From Pezizomycotina sp. ARF18 (taxonomy: Eukaryota; Ascomycota): a stretch of 60,496 bases of DNA. A model generated the notes under the pieces. The model made no database searches and was not told the origin of the DNA. It saw only the letters and a program-made list of their open reading frames with translations. Numbering within the stretch: the first letter of the stretch is position 1; each line of letters begins with the position of its first letter. Below, piece by piece: positions 13,224 to 26,600 of this stretch. Made by a program: the position numbers and the translations under genes. Location: positions 1 through 60,496 of the forward strand of contig AZLU01000242.1 in the NCBI GenBank assembly GCA_002224055.1. Direction: 5' to 3'.

Positions 13224-15764
13224 TTTTTCTTTGGAAAAAGCGGATCTTCGAATTGTCCCTCTCGCTGTTTGGTGTTTATTAGTCGTATCTTTTTCGTAGA
13301 TTTTTGCCCTCCCCTTTTTACATCTGCTTTAGATCCCAATAAACGATAAAGTATGCTTGTATATGAAGAGCCCTGCAAAAGAAGATTCTAGTGATGAAAG
13401 CCAAGAACACCAAGCTGTTCTCAAAGAAGGGACCGTTTCTGTTAGCCCTTTCCCCAGGTTAGAATCGATTTCGAACGAGCGAGTCCACAAATAATACTGA
13501 ACGATGCAGGTCAGTATTGAAAAAAAAAAAAAAAAAAAAAAAAGGATAAAAGCTGAGAAAATTGGGATCCGGGGAAGCGATAGGTTTATAATAATAAATA
13601 AACTGCTGAGGATTCGATTCTTTTTTTTGGGGAGTTTTTGTTTTTCTTTCTTATTGAATTGCGGGAATTGTGGTTTTAAATAAGGGAAATAAGGGAAAGG
13701 ATGGCTCTTTGGTTCTATCACAATGGAACCTGTAACAAAAGGGGACCCGCAGTTGTACTCGAATTCTCTGCTCCAGTATATATATAGATTAAATTAAGCA
13801 GTAAATATATAAATATATACTTTTGATGTCCAGTAAAGCCCTATTCGCTTTTATAGGTATATTTTCATGTGTGTGTGTAGTAGTAATAATAGAAAATGTT
13901 TAAGAACTGCGGGTTCCTTTCCCGAACAGCGCCACCCACGAATACGCAGTACGAGGATGAATAAACGGGGGTGGGCCAGTTCCAAGAGTCTTCCCTCTTC
14001 TCCTCTTCCCTTCCGTATCCTTTAAGATATATTATATGGCTAGATATCTTCAAGGGATAGCCCGACTGCAGTGAAAAATCGAGTATAAATATATTCGCTT
14101 ACCTAAGTGCTTCCCATCAGAGCCTCGTGCTTAAAGAGTCGAATGGTCCAAGAACGTTATGTGAAAAATTACTATGTTTTTATATATATAACGTCGACAA
14201 GGGAAATGGCTGAACAAAAGGGCCTTTGATGGCTTTAAAAAGTAGAAAAGGGATGCATTTCAGGTATATATATACTTTACATGGGCCATATACACCCACA
14301 CCCAAGCACAACCTCAGTTGTTAAGTAGTAAGCTCATGGGTGCTTGGGGGGTACATGGTGATTTTTTTTTATACTTTTATTTTATAAAACTCCCTTCTAC
14401 TTGTGGAGCTATAAAAGTTACAGCCCTGCCAGCTATCAGGTATGTAGCAAACCTTGTCCCCCATACCTGTTAAAGTTGGTACACCCATGTAAAGCAGCGA
14501 AGGGAAAGTTGAAAGCGGCGTAGCTGGTCTCGTTTGACGCGCCGTCTCGCTACTTCGTTCGAGGAAAAGATAATGATGTACTCTCTTTTTTTTTTATATA
14601 TATATAAATACTCTAAAGTATATCATGTAACATTTTTGTACTTAATAATGTAGTAGCAAGGAGCGTCTACCGATACCAAGAGAGGCGTAGAGGAGTAGAG
14701 GCGTAGGGTTGCATTCGATTTTATCATTTAGTTTAATTCCTGTGTGCTGCTCCAGGCTAAAATGACCATCGACTTTTTTTCTTTCTTTTTTTTTTCGGGA
14801 TTCTTCCTCAGCTACGGAATATAGGTCGGCAGCAGGTATATACTTAAACTAGAGACCTAACGACGTGGAGCAAAACAGCTCTACGTTTTTTTAACATCCG
14901 CTCTATCGCTTTTTTTTTTTTTTTTTTATTTATAAAAAAAAAAAAAAAAAAAATTGCACACCATTCTTGCGTGCGTAATAAGTGCGAATACTATAAACTA
15001 TACCATGCCTACTTAAAACTGGGTCGTACAACCCCCTCAGGCCCGGGATCGTATTGTGTAGATCTGTGCCACACCGCCACCACCACCACCAAAAAAAAAA
15101 CACTGAAAACAAGGGTAAATAAGTAAAAAAAATATCATTTAAGCAGTATATCCTAACCCTTTTTAATTTCTATTCTTTCTTTCTTCTTCTCCCCCCCCTG
15201 CATAATAAGTACTATCTTGAACGTTGCCTTATACTAAAAGAAAAGAAGGATCCGGGGGGGGGGGCTTAAGGGTCCGCCGTCTGTGTAATACAATAGTGGG
15301 GGTGGGGAAACTACGGGAAAGCTTCCTGCTCGAGGTTCATAGATATGGATGAACAAGGTGCCTACCTACGTGAGTAGAAAACTCGTCCTTGAATCACAAT
15401 AATAATATTAACCTAAGTATATATATTGGCAAACAGTTTCTAAAGCACTTATTATTCGTTGAAACCTTCCTTTCTTCTCTTCTCTTCTTTCGAGGATTCG
15501 GCAATTGCAACTTGCAAGTGGTTTTTTCTCTTTTGGGGTTTACCTGGGTAGTTTGCTCCGTGGTGGAACGGAGCTAAGGTATCTATTCTACCCTAGGTAG
15601 GTATTTGCTCGCCGCGCGGGTTTCAAGCACCGTTATACTTGCTTGCTTTGCATCGCGAGTAAAATTAAAATGAAAAACTAGTACCTTACTTTCATTTACA
15701 ACGATCATTAATAACAAATCGCGGCCTCTAGCCTTCTCTCCGTCTCTTTGTAGCCCCGTTCGCG

Positions 15765-15795
<31 letters not shown>

Positions 15796-16533
15796 TTGTG
15801 TGTGTTTAAAAAGAATATCCTCCTCACTTTTCCTTTTCGAACGATGAGTTTGTTTCCGAGAATTTCGGTGAAGATCATTCGATATATTTAGTTATAGATA
15901 TTCAGACAAGTATAAGATAATAGAACAAAATAATAATAACGATCATAGGATTAATAGGAGAGACAAAAGAAAGGCACAACATATATATATACGGAGGCTA
16001 TTCGTAGTATAAGTGTTAAGCGTACGTACCCGAGAGAGAAGATATACGAAAAAAATTCTGTTCGAATTTCCCCTTCCTTTTTCCCCCTTCCTCCCCCCGA
16101 TTTGAAACGGTGGTCCAGCTTATTAGCGTGTCCCCCAAAGTTGAGGTAAAAATGTGTATTACTAGTATTTCATAGAAGGAGGTCTTCCCCCCAAAAATTT
16201 ACAGAAACTTTTTTTTTTTTCTAAGAAATTTTAGTAGCTACCAAAAAACAAGTCATAAAATCATTAATACTCAGCTCCGTCTCCCCTATTTTTCTTTTTT
16301 TCTCAAAGCGATAATGATCTAAGGTAGAACAGGATCCAAGCGAGAAGAGGGAGTAAAGCTCCTGAGGGAAGCAGCAACATTTACTTCTATACGACAAAAG
16401 GTTCCCTCTCAAGCACAGCACGGGGCAGTCATCGTTCGCCGCCAACACAAGAAAAGAAAGAAGAAAGCGAGGGGCCATCTAAGCGAAGAGAAACAACCCG
16501 CTCCGATCCCGATCTACCTTCGAATCCAGAACC
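13224..16533. other. Long divergent spacer
   Basis: About 3.3 kb between two divergently transcribed genes (rhomboid and palmitoyltransferase). It contains A24 at 13520-13543, a T-run/A-run inverted pair near 14911-14952, and a TA/TG microsatellite at 15765-15807. No coding region with a recognisable domain was found. A minus-strand reading at 16221-16478 starts with a short hydrophobic stretch and has several cysteines, but it overlaps the 5' UTR of the next gene and is not called. Confidence 0.55.
15765..15807. repeat. TA/TG microsatellite
   Basis: A run of TA dinucleotides passes directly into TG dinucleotides with one interruption. It is a simple sequence repeat in non-coding DNA. Confidence 0.9.
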
Positions 16534-18451
16534 ATGGCTCTATCGCAAGGGCCCGATTACCTCCGTCGCCTGCAAGCTCGACATCTTCCCTGATATCCTT
16601 AACCTCTGGCTGAAGGCCACGTCGCGGGACCGAAGCCTAGGTTTCTGCGACGGTTGACCTACATCTGCTCAACAATCAAATACTTCCCCTTGCTAATAGT
16701 GTACGGTGCCACAACCTGGGCCGTCTGGTGGAAGCTTGGAGTATCAGCTTTGGATCCATCGGTGAGGAGAGGTAATGCTTTTATTATTACTGGCTTTTTT
16801 TTTTTTTTTTAATAAACATTTATACTTGATGGAGATGAACAGTGAGTATTCTAAGCGGTTCAAGTCTATGAGGGAGAGACACGGCGAACAGTATTCTTGT
16901 CAACTTGGGGCATCATTTCGACGTTATTCAAACTAACTTCTCTTCGTGTATTCTTATTTTTGAACTTATAGGCACTTTATACGGATTCGTTGGGATATGG
17001 CTATATGTTATGCTGATATGGAGCTACTCTGTAGCAACTTTCAGTCGGCCAGGTTCGCCGCTGGATAACGTACGCTCATTAACGCCACATAAGAAAAACC
17101 GAAAAAAAAAAAAAAAAAAAAAAAAAAATAGAGCACCTTCTCCGTGAATGGAAAATCATCAGGACGCAGAACTGACTCGATCCGTGTATAGAAACATTCA
17201 TATTCGCACCTACCGACGTCAGACTTCGGCAACCTCGGTCACCGTCAAATCATCAGGCGAGGACAGATTTTGCAAAAAGTGCAATGCCGAAAACCCGACA
17301 GGACTCACCACTGCTCGACATGCAACTGCTGCGTCCTCAAGATGGATCACCATTGCCCATGGCTGGCCAACTGCCTGGGCTCAATAATTACAAACCGTTC
17401 GTCCTTTCCTTACATACCTTCGTCTTCTGCTTTTCGATTGCGCGGTCAGTTCACGTGGATATACCAGACCATCTTCAAGGATGAACATTACACGAAACCT
17501 ACATGCCTATAATTGGGTCATGCTTGCCGTTATAAGCGGCATCGTAGGGCTCGTTTTGACGGTTTCTCGACGTGGCACTACCTCCTTATATGCGGGCGGA
17601 AACAACAATCGAATCTCTCGAAAAGACGAGGTATACGTCGCCGCTTCGGAGAAGGGCGACGTACCGCCGAGCGCACCTCATGCAGTCCCTAGACCATTCG
17701 TACCCGCACCCTCACCACCGCCCGATATTCCCGACACTCAAGCCGGCGCGAGCGCGAACGGTACAATGCTTATATAATTGAGGAAACGTCCAAGGAGCTC
17801 CCCAACGCATTCGATCTCGAAAGAAGCGAAACTTGAGCAGGTATTCGGAGATAAGTGGTATCTTTGGGGCGTACCGGTTAGAAATTCGTTGGGGATGGAT
17901 GGATATGGGAAACCTCGAGAAGTGGAAGATTGCGCAGCGCGACATACTGGAGCGGCGGCAGTCGGAGATGCTAGTAGAAAATCAACGGAGCGGTATGGCC
18001 GGCTGGGCGGCCCCGACGACTATGGCTACGATAATACCAATCGCAACCCTCCTCTTTCCGACCCCAAGCGCCGCCCAGCAACCGTCATGCCATCCCGAAA
18101 GGGTTTATCAAGGACGGCGTCCTCCGGATCAGGCGCCAGCAAGGCCTCACGCATCCTAGGCGCCAAGGAAGAGGAGTTTTCTGGCGGCTTGGTGGTTCCC
18201 GCTACTCTCCCAAGGTGGCCGCTGCAAACCGAGACTTCTCTAGTTCCGTACTGCTGCAGGACCTCAACGGAAACCGATGGGCAGGGACGAGGTCAGCGAA
18301 GACGAAGATGACGACGATTACGAGATATCCTCGGACGAAGTCGAAGCGAACAACGAGGAATGGAAATGTGTCCAAGCCTTACGTAGTAAATGGAGTGGGT
18401 ACTAATGGTGCAAATAATGACGATGATGATAATTGGGCAGAAGGGTGGTGA
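16534..18451 (+). CDS. PFA3: DHHC palmitoyltransferase, Pfa3-like
   Basis: Protein S-acyltransferase, in yeast a vacuolar-membrane enzyme acting on Vac8. The order fits Pfa3: a first membrane segment ([19 protein letters not shown]), then [20 protein letters not shown], then [10 protein letters not shown]. The zinc-binding domain follows: [25 protein letters not shown] and CPWLANCLG, with the catalytic DHHC intact near 17340. Further membrane helices come next ([16 protein letters not shown]) and [11 protein letters not shown], then an acidic tail ending [10 protein letters not shown] at 18451. Introns hold a T run at about 16797 and an A run at about 17103-17128. The start is uncertain: the frame of the first helix is closed upstream by a stop, so 16534 is only the nearest plausible ATG across a frameshift. 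Several more indels occur in the C-terminal half. Confidence 0.85.
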
Positions 18452-19167
18452 TCCCTTCTCTTACGCTCTTTTTTTAAATGTCTATGCGTAGCTCTTTTTT
18501 TCTTTCCCTTTACTTGAACTTTTCTTTCTTTTCTAGTCTTTTTCAAGGTATAATTCCTTGTACTTGTTAGCCTATACATTCCTTCTTTCCTTTCCTTTTT
18601 TGCGTATATACCTTGCATCCTGCATATGAGATTCGTCCTTCCTCGGAACTGTTTTATACTTTTCCTTTTTCCTTCCTCTTTTTCTTCTCACAGAAATGTG
18701 TCCATCTGCGCTTTTATGGTTCGATTAAATACGTCCTGGCCTTTTTCTTAACAGTACATACACAGCCCGTTAAATCTGGTTATTTAAAGCTTTAGCTCCT
18801 AATGTATTTTATACTTATATGCAATTATTCTATTAGTAGTAAAAGCGATATCTTGCCCTCTTTATTAATTAACGCCGTAGTACCATGCATTAAGATCTAA
18901 AGGAGCTTTACTTTGGAAAAAACATTTGCCCTGGTTCTAAAAAAAAAAAAGGGTAAACCATCCTAGGAAGCCGCCACGATTTCGGTTATTTCTGTATGAA
19001 GATTGGCTCAACTATTTCGTTCCCTCTTCTTCTTTTCTTTCTCTTTATCTCTCCCCCCCTTTTTTTTTCGTTTTCCTGTAAGGTTGCTTAATCCCATGAA
19101 ACCCAAGGGTCATTAGAATCCTCCTTGCAATCACCGACCGCAGTATCCCACGAAACCTCGCCGCTTT
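18452..19167. other. Convergent 3' spacer
   Basis: T-rich stretches and no supported coding region. It holds the 3' ends of the palmitoyltransferase gene (+) and the Hen1-like gene (-). Confidence 0.55.
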
Positions 19168-21429
19168 TCACCATCGCTGCGTCTGATGAGCTATCCACCC
19201 CGGAGCGTCATCCAAGTGTAGAACATTTCCGAGCTCGTGAATCCGTCTCATATCCAAGGAATCCGAATACATCATATCGCAGTTGGTTTCCGGCTTGTGA
19301 AATATCATTACGAGAGGAATATCTACCAAACTGTTGCTCGCCGAGGAAAGGAAGAATTGGGAGTAGCGACTGTTCGCACGCAAACCCGACGTAACGTCAA
19401 GCTTTCTTTGAGTCATCGTCCGTAACAAGCTGCATCGGATCCAAGGAGGAGAGCTGAGCAACGGAGCAACGGAGCGGCCAGATTATTTTGGTTTCTATTC
19501 TGACTTTTTTATCTGGTGGAGGTTGTTCGCCTTGTTCTCCGTCTCTTCATCGCTCTCGTGCTCGTCGCCTCATTGTGAGCTGTATTCCATTGTCGCTGTT
19601 GCAAGCTCCTCATGGCTGCTGTCATCTGGGTTGTTGTAAAGAACATGCTCAATTCGATGGCAATATCGTCGTTCTCTTCGTGGCTTTGGACTTGCTGGTT
19701 TTGTACGGCTTTCTATCCCCGATTTCAACACTATCCTGCATCATCGCACTCCAAAACACGGATGTCTTGTTGCGACAGAGCCTTTGAATCGTCGTTGAGC
19801 GGTTCCCACAGTTTGTTCATGTCCGTTCAATAAGGACGACCTCGTACTCCTTTTCGCCCTCAGCACTGGCGGCCTGCCACCTGTCCTTCGACCACTGTGA
19901 TATGATCTCCGGCGCAAGAAAGATACCGAAACAGCTTCTACTACGTCGAGCAGATCCGTTGTACTGGAGGGTACGCTGACGTCTGCGTAGCTTTGAAACT
20001 CGCGCGACTGGACAAGCCTTACACGTTGATGGGGTATGCCAGCGTGTCCGAGAGGCGATTTGGAAGCTGGTAACCGCTGTCCTCCTCGTATACACCAGAG
20101 CCAGAAGAGGAGGACGATGGGCTGTTCTCGCAAATGTCCAGACGCACGAAGACCGCAATCTGCGTGCAGTGCCGATACCCGCAGCATCGTGTCTTCAAAG
20201 TTTAGCCCGTCAGCTCTTCCTCACTGAGACTTATTATTTCTCGCCTTAAACGCTTCGTTTACATCCAACCCCTACCGTTGATCTGCATGCCTTCGCCGAG
20301 GCGGCCGCATCCGGTATGGCAGTATACCTTGTAGCCATGCTGAGTAGCAGAGTCCTTGTCCATGTCTAAAACAATTTTAATACTTTAATAATGGACTCCA
20401 TTCCTTGTCATTTTATATTCGTCGCTTAGGCACATTTTACGTACTTGAAATTCGGCCCTCGTCCATTCAAACCTGTGGTCGTGGTGCCTCATAGCGTAAG
20501 TTTGCGTATCACGATAGTACGCCTGCCGGCCGCCTTAGGGTCCATAAACGGATCGTAGATGTACGGCTCCTCCGACTCCGGGTCGGGTTCCAGAGATTGG
20601 AACGGCATCTCGAAGAGCCGGTTGAATTCTCTATTTGGCGTAGTCACGATGAACACCTACCGCAGTTCACGGATATTCATCAATATATAAGTATATAATT
20701 TCAGCAATTTTGACAAAAAAGAAGCTTTAAGTCTCTCAAAAATATTATAACGCTTGTAGGACATTTTATCTAACCTTTGGCCTCAACCGCCGAGGAGACG
20801 GGTGAAAAGAGTTCATATATCCGGATCAAGGTGCTCGATAACTTCGCAGGCAGTGATAACATCGTACTCGCCATGAAACTTTGGACAAGCTTGCAAAAGA
20901 CCCTAGTAACCCATATGCATCAATATGTATAAGCTCATTAGATCTCCGCCTCAACTTGTCAAATTTTTTTTCCCTTTCTTTTTTGTGTTGAAAGGAGAGG
21001 AAATCAATAGTCTCTTCGATATACCATGTAGTAAATTGACCGTAAGGTTCTCCAACGGTCCTCTTCTTCATTTCGTTGGCGTCATCTTCACCAAACGCAT
21101 TTTTGACGCCTTCGTCCACAGCCCATCATCGATATCGATGCCCGTCAAGACTTCCAGTGGGAAGTCTTCCTCTGGCGCCGTCAGAGACCGAGGAGCAGCG
21201 CGTCGGTGCCGCAACCAACATCGAGGAGCGACCTCAGGTGCAAAGCTGCGCGCAGAGCTCTAGTACCAAGAATGGACCTTCGCCCTCCTCTGAAGGTAAA
21301 GCGGAGGAAAGAGGTCACACACGGCGGAGTCGGTGGTGGACTTGGAGTCGAGTTGCTGGGTTCGGAGTCCCTAGCGTGGGGGTTCGACACAAAAAAGTCG
21401 GCCGATCTTGTTAGCTTAAATACTACCAA
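19168..21429 (-). CDS. hen1: Hen1-like small-RNA 3'-terminal 2'-O-methyltransferase
   Basis: Hen1 enzymes methylate the 2'-OH at the 3' end of small RNAs and protect them from tailing and decay. The SAM-binding motif LLDVGCGTDALL is at about 21190. The metal-binding core follows: YDVITACEVIEHLDP near 20850, whose E..E-H residues are ligands. Then come VFIVTTPNREFNRLFEM near 20645 and MRHHDHRFEWTRAEF near 20460, supplying the remaining His ligands. This E-E-H..H set separates Hen1 from ordinary methyltransferases. Short introns lie between the blocks. The C-terminal part (19168-20300) is badly frameshifted and could not be matched. Both ends are approximate: 21429 is the first ATG upstream of the SAM motif, and the stop at 19168 may not be the real one. 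Confidence 0.8.
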
Positions 21430-22346
21430 TCATTACTATCAGAAACCTTTTGCAGGTCGTTCATAATAAGTCCACGAGGAATGGGAGTGCTCCAAGCTCT
21501 CCAGATCCATACGTACGATTCATTCATTATTATAGTTATGGCGGTTAGTTTGCTGATTTATACAGTGTGCTAGCTGTGAGGGTTCAATCTCAATAAAGAC
21601 AAAAAAAAAAAAAGATGCGCCGTACAACCAAGCTCTTAGAATTAAATAGAAATCATACTTGATAGACGTACGAACTTTTCTAAATTTTGGTTTTAAGAGT
21701 AGAAAAATCTAGAAAACTTCAGGTTTTATTATCGTTGATGACAGACTTGAAATGAGTTGAGATAATATTCCTCAGGAGAGTGTTAATTGCATTTAATTAA
21801 TGTTATTGCCGAATCTATTAAGGATATAGCTATATATAAAACAAAGGAATCAAAATAGCTACAAAGAAAATATAAAGGGAGAACTAAGTATCTCCTCCAT
21901 AGCTGCTCTTTTGTTGTTAATTGGATTGCCTGTTTGCTGTCTTCGTGATACCTTTTGACAAAAAAGTATAAACATATATATGAGTATAATTATTGATTAG
22001 ATATATATATCGAAAGAATCGCTGAAGAAGTATGCCCGCTTCGAGGATTGATAAATAAATTCCAAGTATTCGGCTTCACTTGCCCTGAACTTCTTGTTGA
22101 TCTTGGTGATATTATTATTATTGCTCCCTTGACTGATAGTTGGACAATACTAATTATTGATATATATCCTTATGTAACGCTTGAGACTTTCTAGTATAGA
22201 GAGCTACGGTGGCCTACTATCAAGTAGTTGATGAATTATACAAACTAACAGAACATATTTCCTACATGTTGCCGTGCCTATGGGATAGGAAGGATTAGGC
22301 CGTAAAGTAGCTGTATTGGGTATTCTAGAACATATTCACAGGATTC
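21430..22346. other. Non-coding spacer
   Basis: AT-rich. No coding region is supported. It lies upstream of the Hen1-like gene and downstream of the small membrane-protein gene. Confidence 0.55.
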
Positions 22347-22998
22347 TTACGTCCCCGCGTAAGGGTTAATCTGTAGTTTTTTCTCCCTTTGAATAGAGGT
22401 TAGAAATCGAATATTATAGATATTCGGTTTAAGTAACAAGGGCGGATGTACGGTACCAGTGGAGATGGCAATTCCGAATAAACAGACAGGTTCGGTCAAC
22501 TGCGCCAGCACGAATACCCGGCGAAACGTTCGAGCGTTCGTGAACATAGTAAGCTGTACACCGTCTCTTTCACTTCTTCGCATCTTCCATCCGTAGCTCC
22601 TCAATGCTCTTAATAACGCTCGGTCGCCCGCCGCTTCCTCCTCCAGCAATCTCTTCTCCCTCGCTTCTCCGTCCTCTTTCTGTCCGCGTTCCAAATTTCC
22701 ATAAGGTCCTTCTGCATCCTCGCGCTGATAGCCATACCCTTTTCTTCCTCAGCTCTCCGCCTCCGCATTTCCTCCTCTTCTTTCGATAGCATCGGGCGAT
22801 TGCCGCGGAAGGGAGAGTAGATCTTGACGTCGTGGGGTTCCGCGACGTGGTTTAGGCAGTACAGCCAGGCCATTCCCAGGCCGAAGGTGTAAAAGTCGAC
22901 CTGCGCGGCGGGAGCAGCATGATGGCTGGCACAACGAATAAGGTGCCGATGGCGACCTTGTAGCCGAGGTCGCGGATCTTTTGGTCTCTGTCCTCCAT
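22347..22998 (-). CDS. Small fungal membrane protein, function unknown
   Basis: Starts at the ATG ending at 22998 (MEDRDQKIRDLGYK). Two hydrophobic segments follow: VAIGTLFVVPAIMLLPPR and, after a one-base frameshift, VDFYTFGLGMAWLYCLNH. Then comes a charged region rich in Glu and Arg (KEEEEMRRRRAEEEK), likely helical. The layout resembles a short two-helix protein family annotated in many ascomycetes as 'rhomboid family membrane protein', but no rhomboid catalytic residues are visible and the likeness is from memory. The C-terminal part is frameshifted, and the stop at 22347 is only the end of one open reading. It is not obviously linked to its neighbours. Confidence 0.5.
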
Positions 22999-23633
22999 TG
23001 GTTCCTTCAGTTTTTTGAGGGGATGAAGTGGGCTTGAATTTAAAAAGTCTGGAGGTGTTTTTTTTTATTTTTTTTTTTTTTTATTGGTTGTTGCTTGGTG
23101 AGCCTCTCTTTAAACGAGGAAAAACCGTGTAACTTGTGCCGAGGTTTTCTTTTTTTCGCTGCAGGCTGGGACACTTAGCGCAACCAGACGCCAGCTAGAG
23201 TAGGTAGTTTCGTACCTCCACTCCAGACCATCTTTCGCTGCAGTGAAAGATTTCAGAGCAACGGAAGAATATTTAGTAAAAGCTCATTTATTATTTCATT
23301 TTGTTTTTATTACTATTAGCTTGTTATTTGAGTCCTGTTTGTCTACATAAAAACAACCCAAAAAGAGATCTCAGATTTTTTTCCCTTGCCAAAAATGTTC
23401 AAACGCAAAAAAAGAAAAGTGGATTGCCTGGCGTGAAGAGGCAACGATGCAATGCTGTAATATCGCCCTCAATAAAAAGTGTCATCATGATAATACAGTA
23501 ATGAATGAGAATGCTGATGTTATACAAACTAGAACGAAAAAAGGAATAAAAGGAAATTTACCGCTTGCTTCGCAAGTCTTGTCATAAGCTTGTTCGACAG
23601 GGAAGAAAACGAGACAAGGTATCATCTAAATAT
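22999..23633. other. Non-coding spacer
   Basis: Lies between the 5' end of the small membrane-protein gene and the 3' end of POL3. It contains a T run near 23060-23082 and no supported gene. Confidence 0.55.
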
Positions 23634-26600
23634 TTACCAGGCCATAACATCGTTATCAAATCTCTTCAATTCTTTTCCGGCATCCTCCACGTCCTTCTTA
23701 GCTTTCATTCTCATATAGAATATAGGACAGTCCTCTGCTGCTGCAAATAACTTCACAGTGGATAGACCCCTGGCATCTGTAAACACGAGCGAGGGATTTA
23801 GTTAGAGGAGAAAATTCATAGAGCTTCAACGAGGTTTAGTCGGAAAGCATACCTTTGACATTGGGTCCATAATCGACCGAACCTTATTTCTAGGTCGGAT
23901 ACCTTGTGCAGCTATATGTACGTTACTTAATGGAAAGGGAAAAAAAAGTCAAGGCTGAGTTTGGCAATTTAATATAATTGGCTGCGGCATCCTTACAGTC
24001 TTCTGGTAGAGCTCTCCAAATCTCGGTCTACAGTTTTCGCAGACGGCACCCTCGGTTTCTATTTCAAAAATTTATATTTAGTTGATCTGTCTCTTCGAGA
24101 TAAAGGAGTGATTCTGTGGTTTAACATACGTCTTTCTTAGTCAGTGGGGCCCTTGCATCCCATGCAGGTTTGGGTCTTCTTCGCAAACTTCATGAGCCCG
24201 CCCATCATCGGCGCTGCTACCGAAATTGTCCTGGTGTGATCACCGGTCACTGTTGCGTAGAGTTTACCAAATTTAGCAAATCAACAAATCGGAAAGCATC
24301 TAGCTATACTATAGTTTGCTATTTCGGAGGGAACTTACGAAGCAAATTTGCTTTCTTTTCACCAAGAATAGGTTCGAAATTCTTGTAAGAGGCTTTGCAA
24401 GCTGATTATCCAAGTAGTAACTTGGTGTCGATGGGGACATTGTTCTCCAGGACATATATAGGATCTTCAGACTTTTCGTAATTTTTGGCGCCTCCAGCTC
24501 CTTTCACTATGACATAAGCCACACGGTCTCCAAGCGCCGGTGCAGAACCTGTTCCGAGTTCCAGGGGATTAGTTCGATGCCTAGGGCCTCTTATTGTTGC
24601 TCTCAATTTAGGGGCACTCACCCGCGTCGCGCTTTCGCATTCTTTCCGCAAGCTCGACGTGAGCTTGCTTGGCAGAGTACTCGGCTTTGGAAAGAGCTTT
24701 CGTAATCACGAGATTTGACATATCAATCTTATTCTGCAACAGGTCGGCGATCATTGTCTTGACGTATTCCTGTGCACCTTCAGGGTTTGGTCGATGAGGA
24801 TCTTCCGTAGCACCGTGTCGATCACAGTTTGCACGAGCCGACAGTTGTCTCTCCTTACGGTTTCGATACCTTTTGTGTCCATCTTATCGTACTTTTCGGT
24901 TCTAGTCCAGTATAAACCAGCGTATCGTTTCTTGTTGATGAGCAGGTAAGGAAAGTACACTTTTCGAATTCGAGCCTGATCGGCTTGATGAACTTCGAGG
25001 ACACATATCCCGCAGCTTCTTCTCACAAGTTCCATAGCAACTTTTAGGTCCTTGGGTCCGAATTTTACCATCACAGAATCCGTGTCACCGTATATGACAG
25101 TGGCGTCGTGGGAATACCCGTTCGCGATGGTGTATTTCTTTTCAACTTCCTGTGGGAATGGTCAGCTCATATCAAGCAAGTATTCATCGTCCTTAAGGCC
25201 GTACCTTTTTGTCATTTCAAATCATTTGGCGACCATAGCTGGTAACTGCTTGCGATAGCTAAACATGGGAGTTTCCCAACCGTTGCTCCAGTTATACCAT
25301 AGACCGAGTTGGCGGATATCTTCAAGGCAAGCTGACGACCGTTCAGCACGGCCTTTTTGAAAGGGTCCGTTTCTTTTTTCAGGTCCTAAATTAAAGTAAG
25401 TTAGGCGAATGTCCTAGTATAAGATTGTGAAGGAATTTGTTCCTACATCTTTGGCTCGCTTTCTGGCACCTAGTAGATCTTCAAAAATAATAGGAAGAAG
25501 ACCCTTTCGACGGAAGATTTAACAAAGAGGTCTCCATTGGGGGTCAACAGAGTAATCGGTATCCTTCTTTGAGACCCAGCTCTCAACAGTCTCTTTCTTG
25601 GTGAGAGTAGTATAACAAAGATTGTGTGCCATCATGATACTCGGATAAAGAGAACTGAAATCCAGGGTTGCGATGGGCACATTGTATATCCGCGAGTCGG
25701 TTCGATAACGGTGGCTCCTTCGTACTGCTCGTCACCGCCACCCTCGTTTCGGAGATTAGGAATGACGAGATTTTGCTCTGCAGCCTTTCGAAACAACTGT
25801 GACAAGAACTTCACCTGCTGACACGAGCAAGAAGATAGTTGAACGGGACACCGGTCACACGAGCCATTTCCGTGTAGTTAACAAGGCACATTAGCTTGTC
25901 CATCAATCTTTGCGGTAAATACGCGTCCTAGTTTCGTGTTAGCTTGCATGATGCCTAAGGAGGAAAGGGCCCATCTGTTACCTTCAAACAGTAGACAGCT
26001 AGACGCCTTCGAGATTCCGGCGTGCCGTTGAAGAGTTCGTAATCATGGTGTGATGCACATCCTCTTTTTGTTCTCCTAGGAAATGTGCGCAAACGGAGTT
26101 GAGGGTATAACTTCTGAGCTGATGATCACGTTGGACGAGTTGCAGAAGATCAAGTTGGATTCTTCATTGGTATTGTAGCTTTAGTGTCCCTGTTTCCCAT
26201 CTGTTTGAGGAGAAAACTGGTATCTTTGGCTTCGGATTTAATGTGCTTATTCTTGTCCAGAACGGGAACTCTCTCAGCTTGAGATGCTTGGCGCGATCGA
26301 GGAGGTAAGGGAAATCGAAGTTCGCAATGTTGTAGCCGATGATTACATCCGGATCCACCTCTTGCAGGAATTCAGACCATTTAAGCAACATTTCTTCTCC
26401 CTTTCAAACTGGAGACTTGTGTATTCACAATGAGAGAGCAGGTGTCCAAACAGAAAACGTTGCGAATGAACGGCTGGGAGTCACCATATGCGAGTGACCA
26501 CACTGGCGATTTGAATGACGGGATCCATATTCGCTTCTGGGAATATTCCTTTCTACCGCACATTCGATATCAAAAGACATGATGCGAAGTGGCGCCATCC

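Noticed and set aside
14911-14952. T-run/A-run inverted pair that could be drawn as a hairpin
   Set aside because: Simple homopolymers facing each other; no unique stem and no evidence of function.
16221-16478. Minus-strand reading with a hydrophobic start and several cysteines, like a small secreted protein
   Set aside because: It overlaps the 5' UTR of the palmitoyltransferase gene, the hydrophobic stretch is short, the C-terminal half is not secreted-protein-like, and the region has no sign of selection that I can see.
19488-19833. Plus-strand readings opposite the Hen1-like gene
   Set aside because: Antisense shadows of a coding region; no independent domain.
24371-24380. GGTTCGAA string resembling a tRNA B box (also near 6445 and 9366)
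   Set aside because: No matching A box or cloverleaf around any of them; each lies inside a coding gene span.
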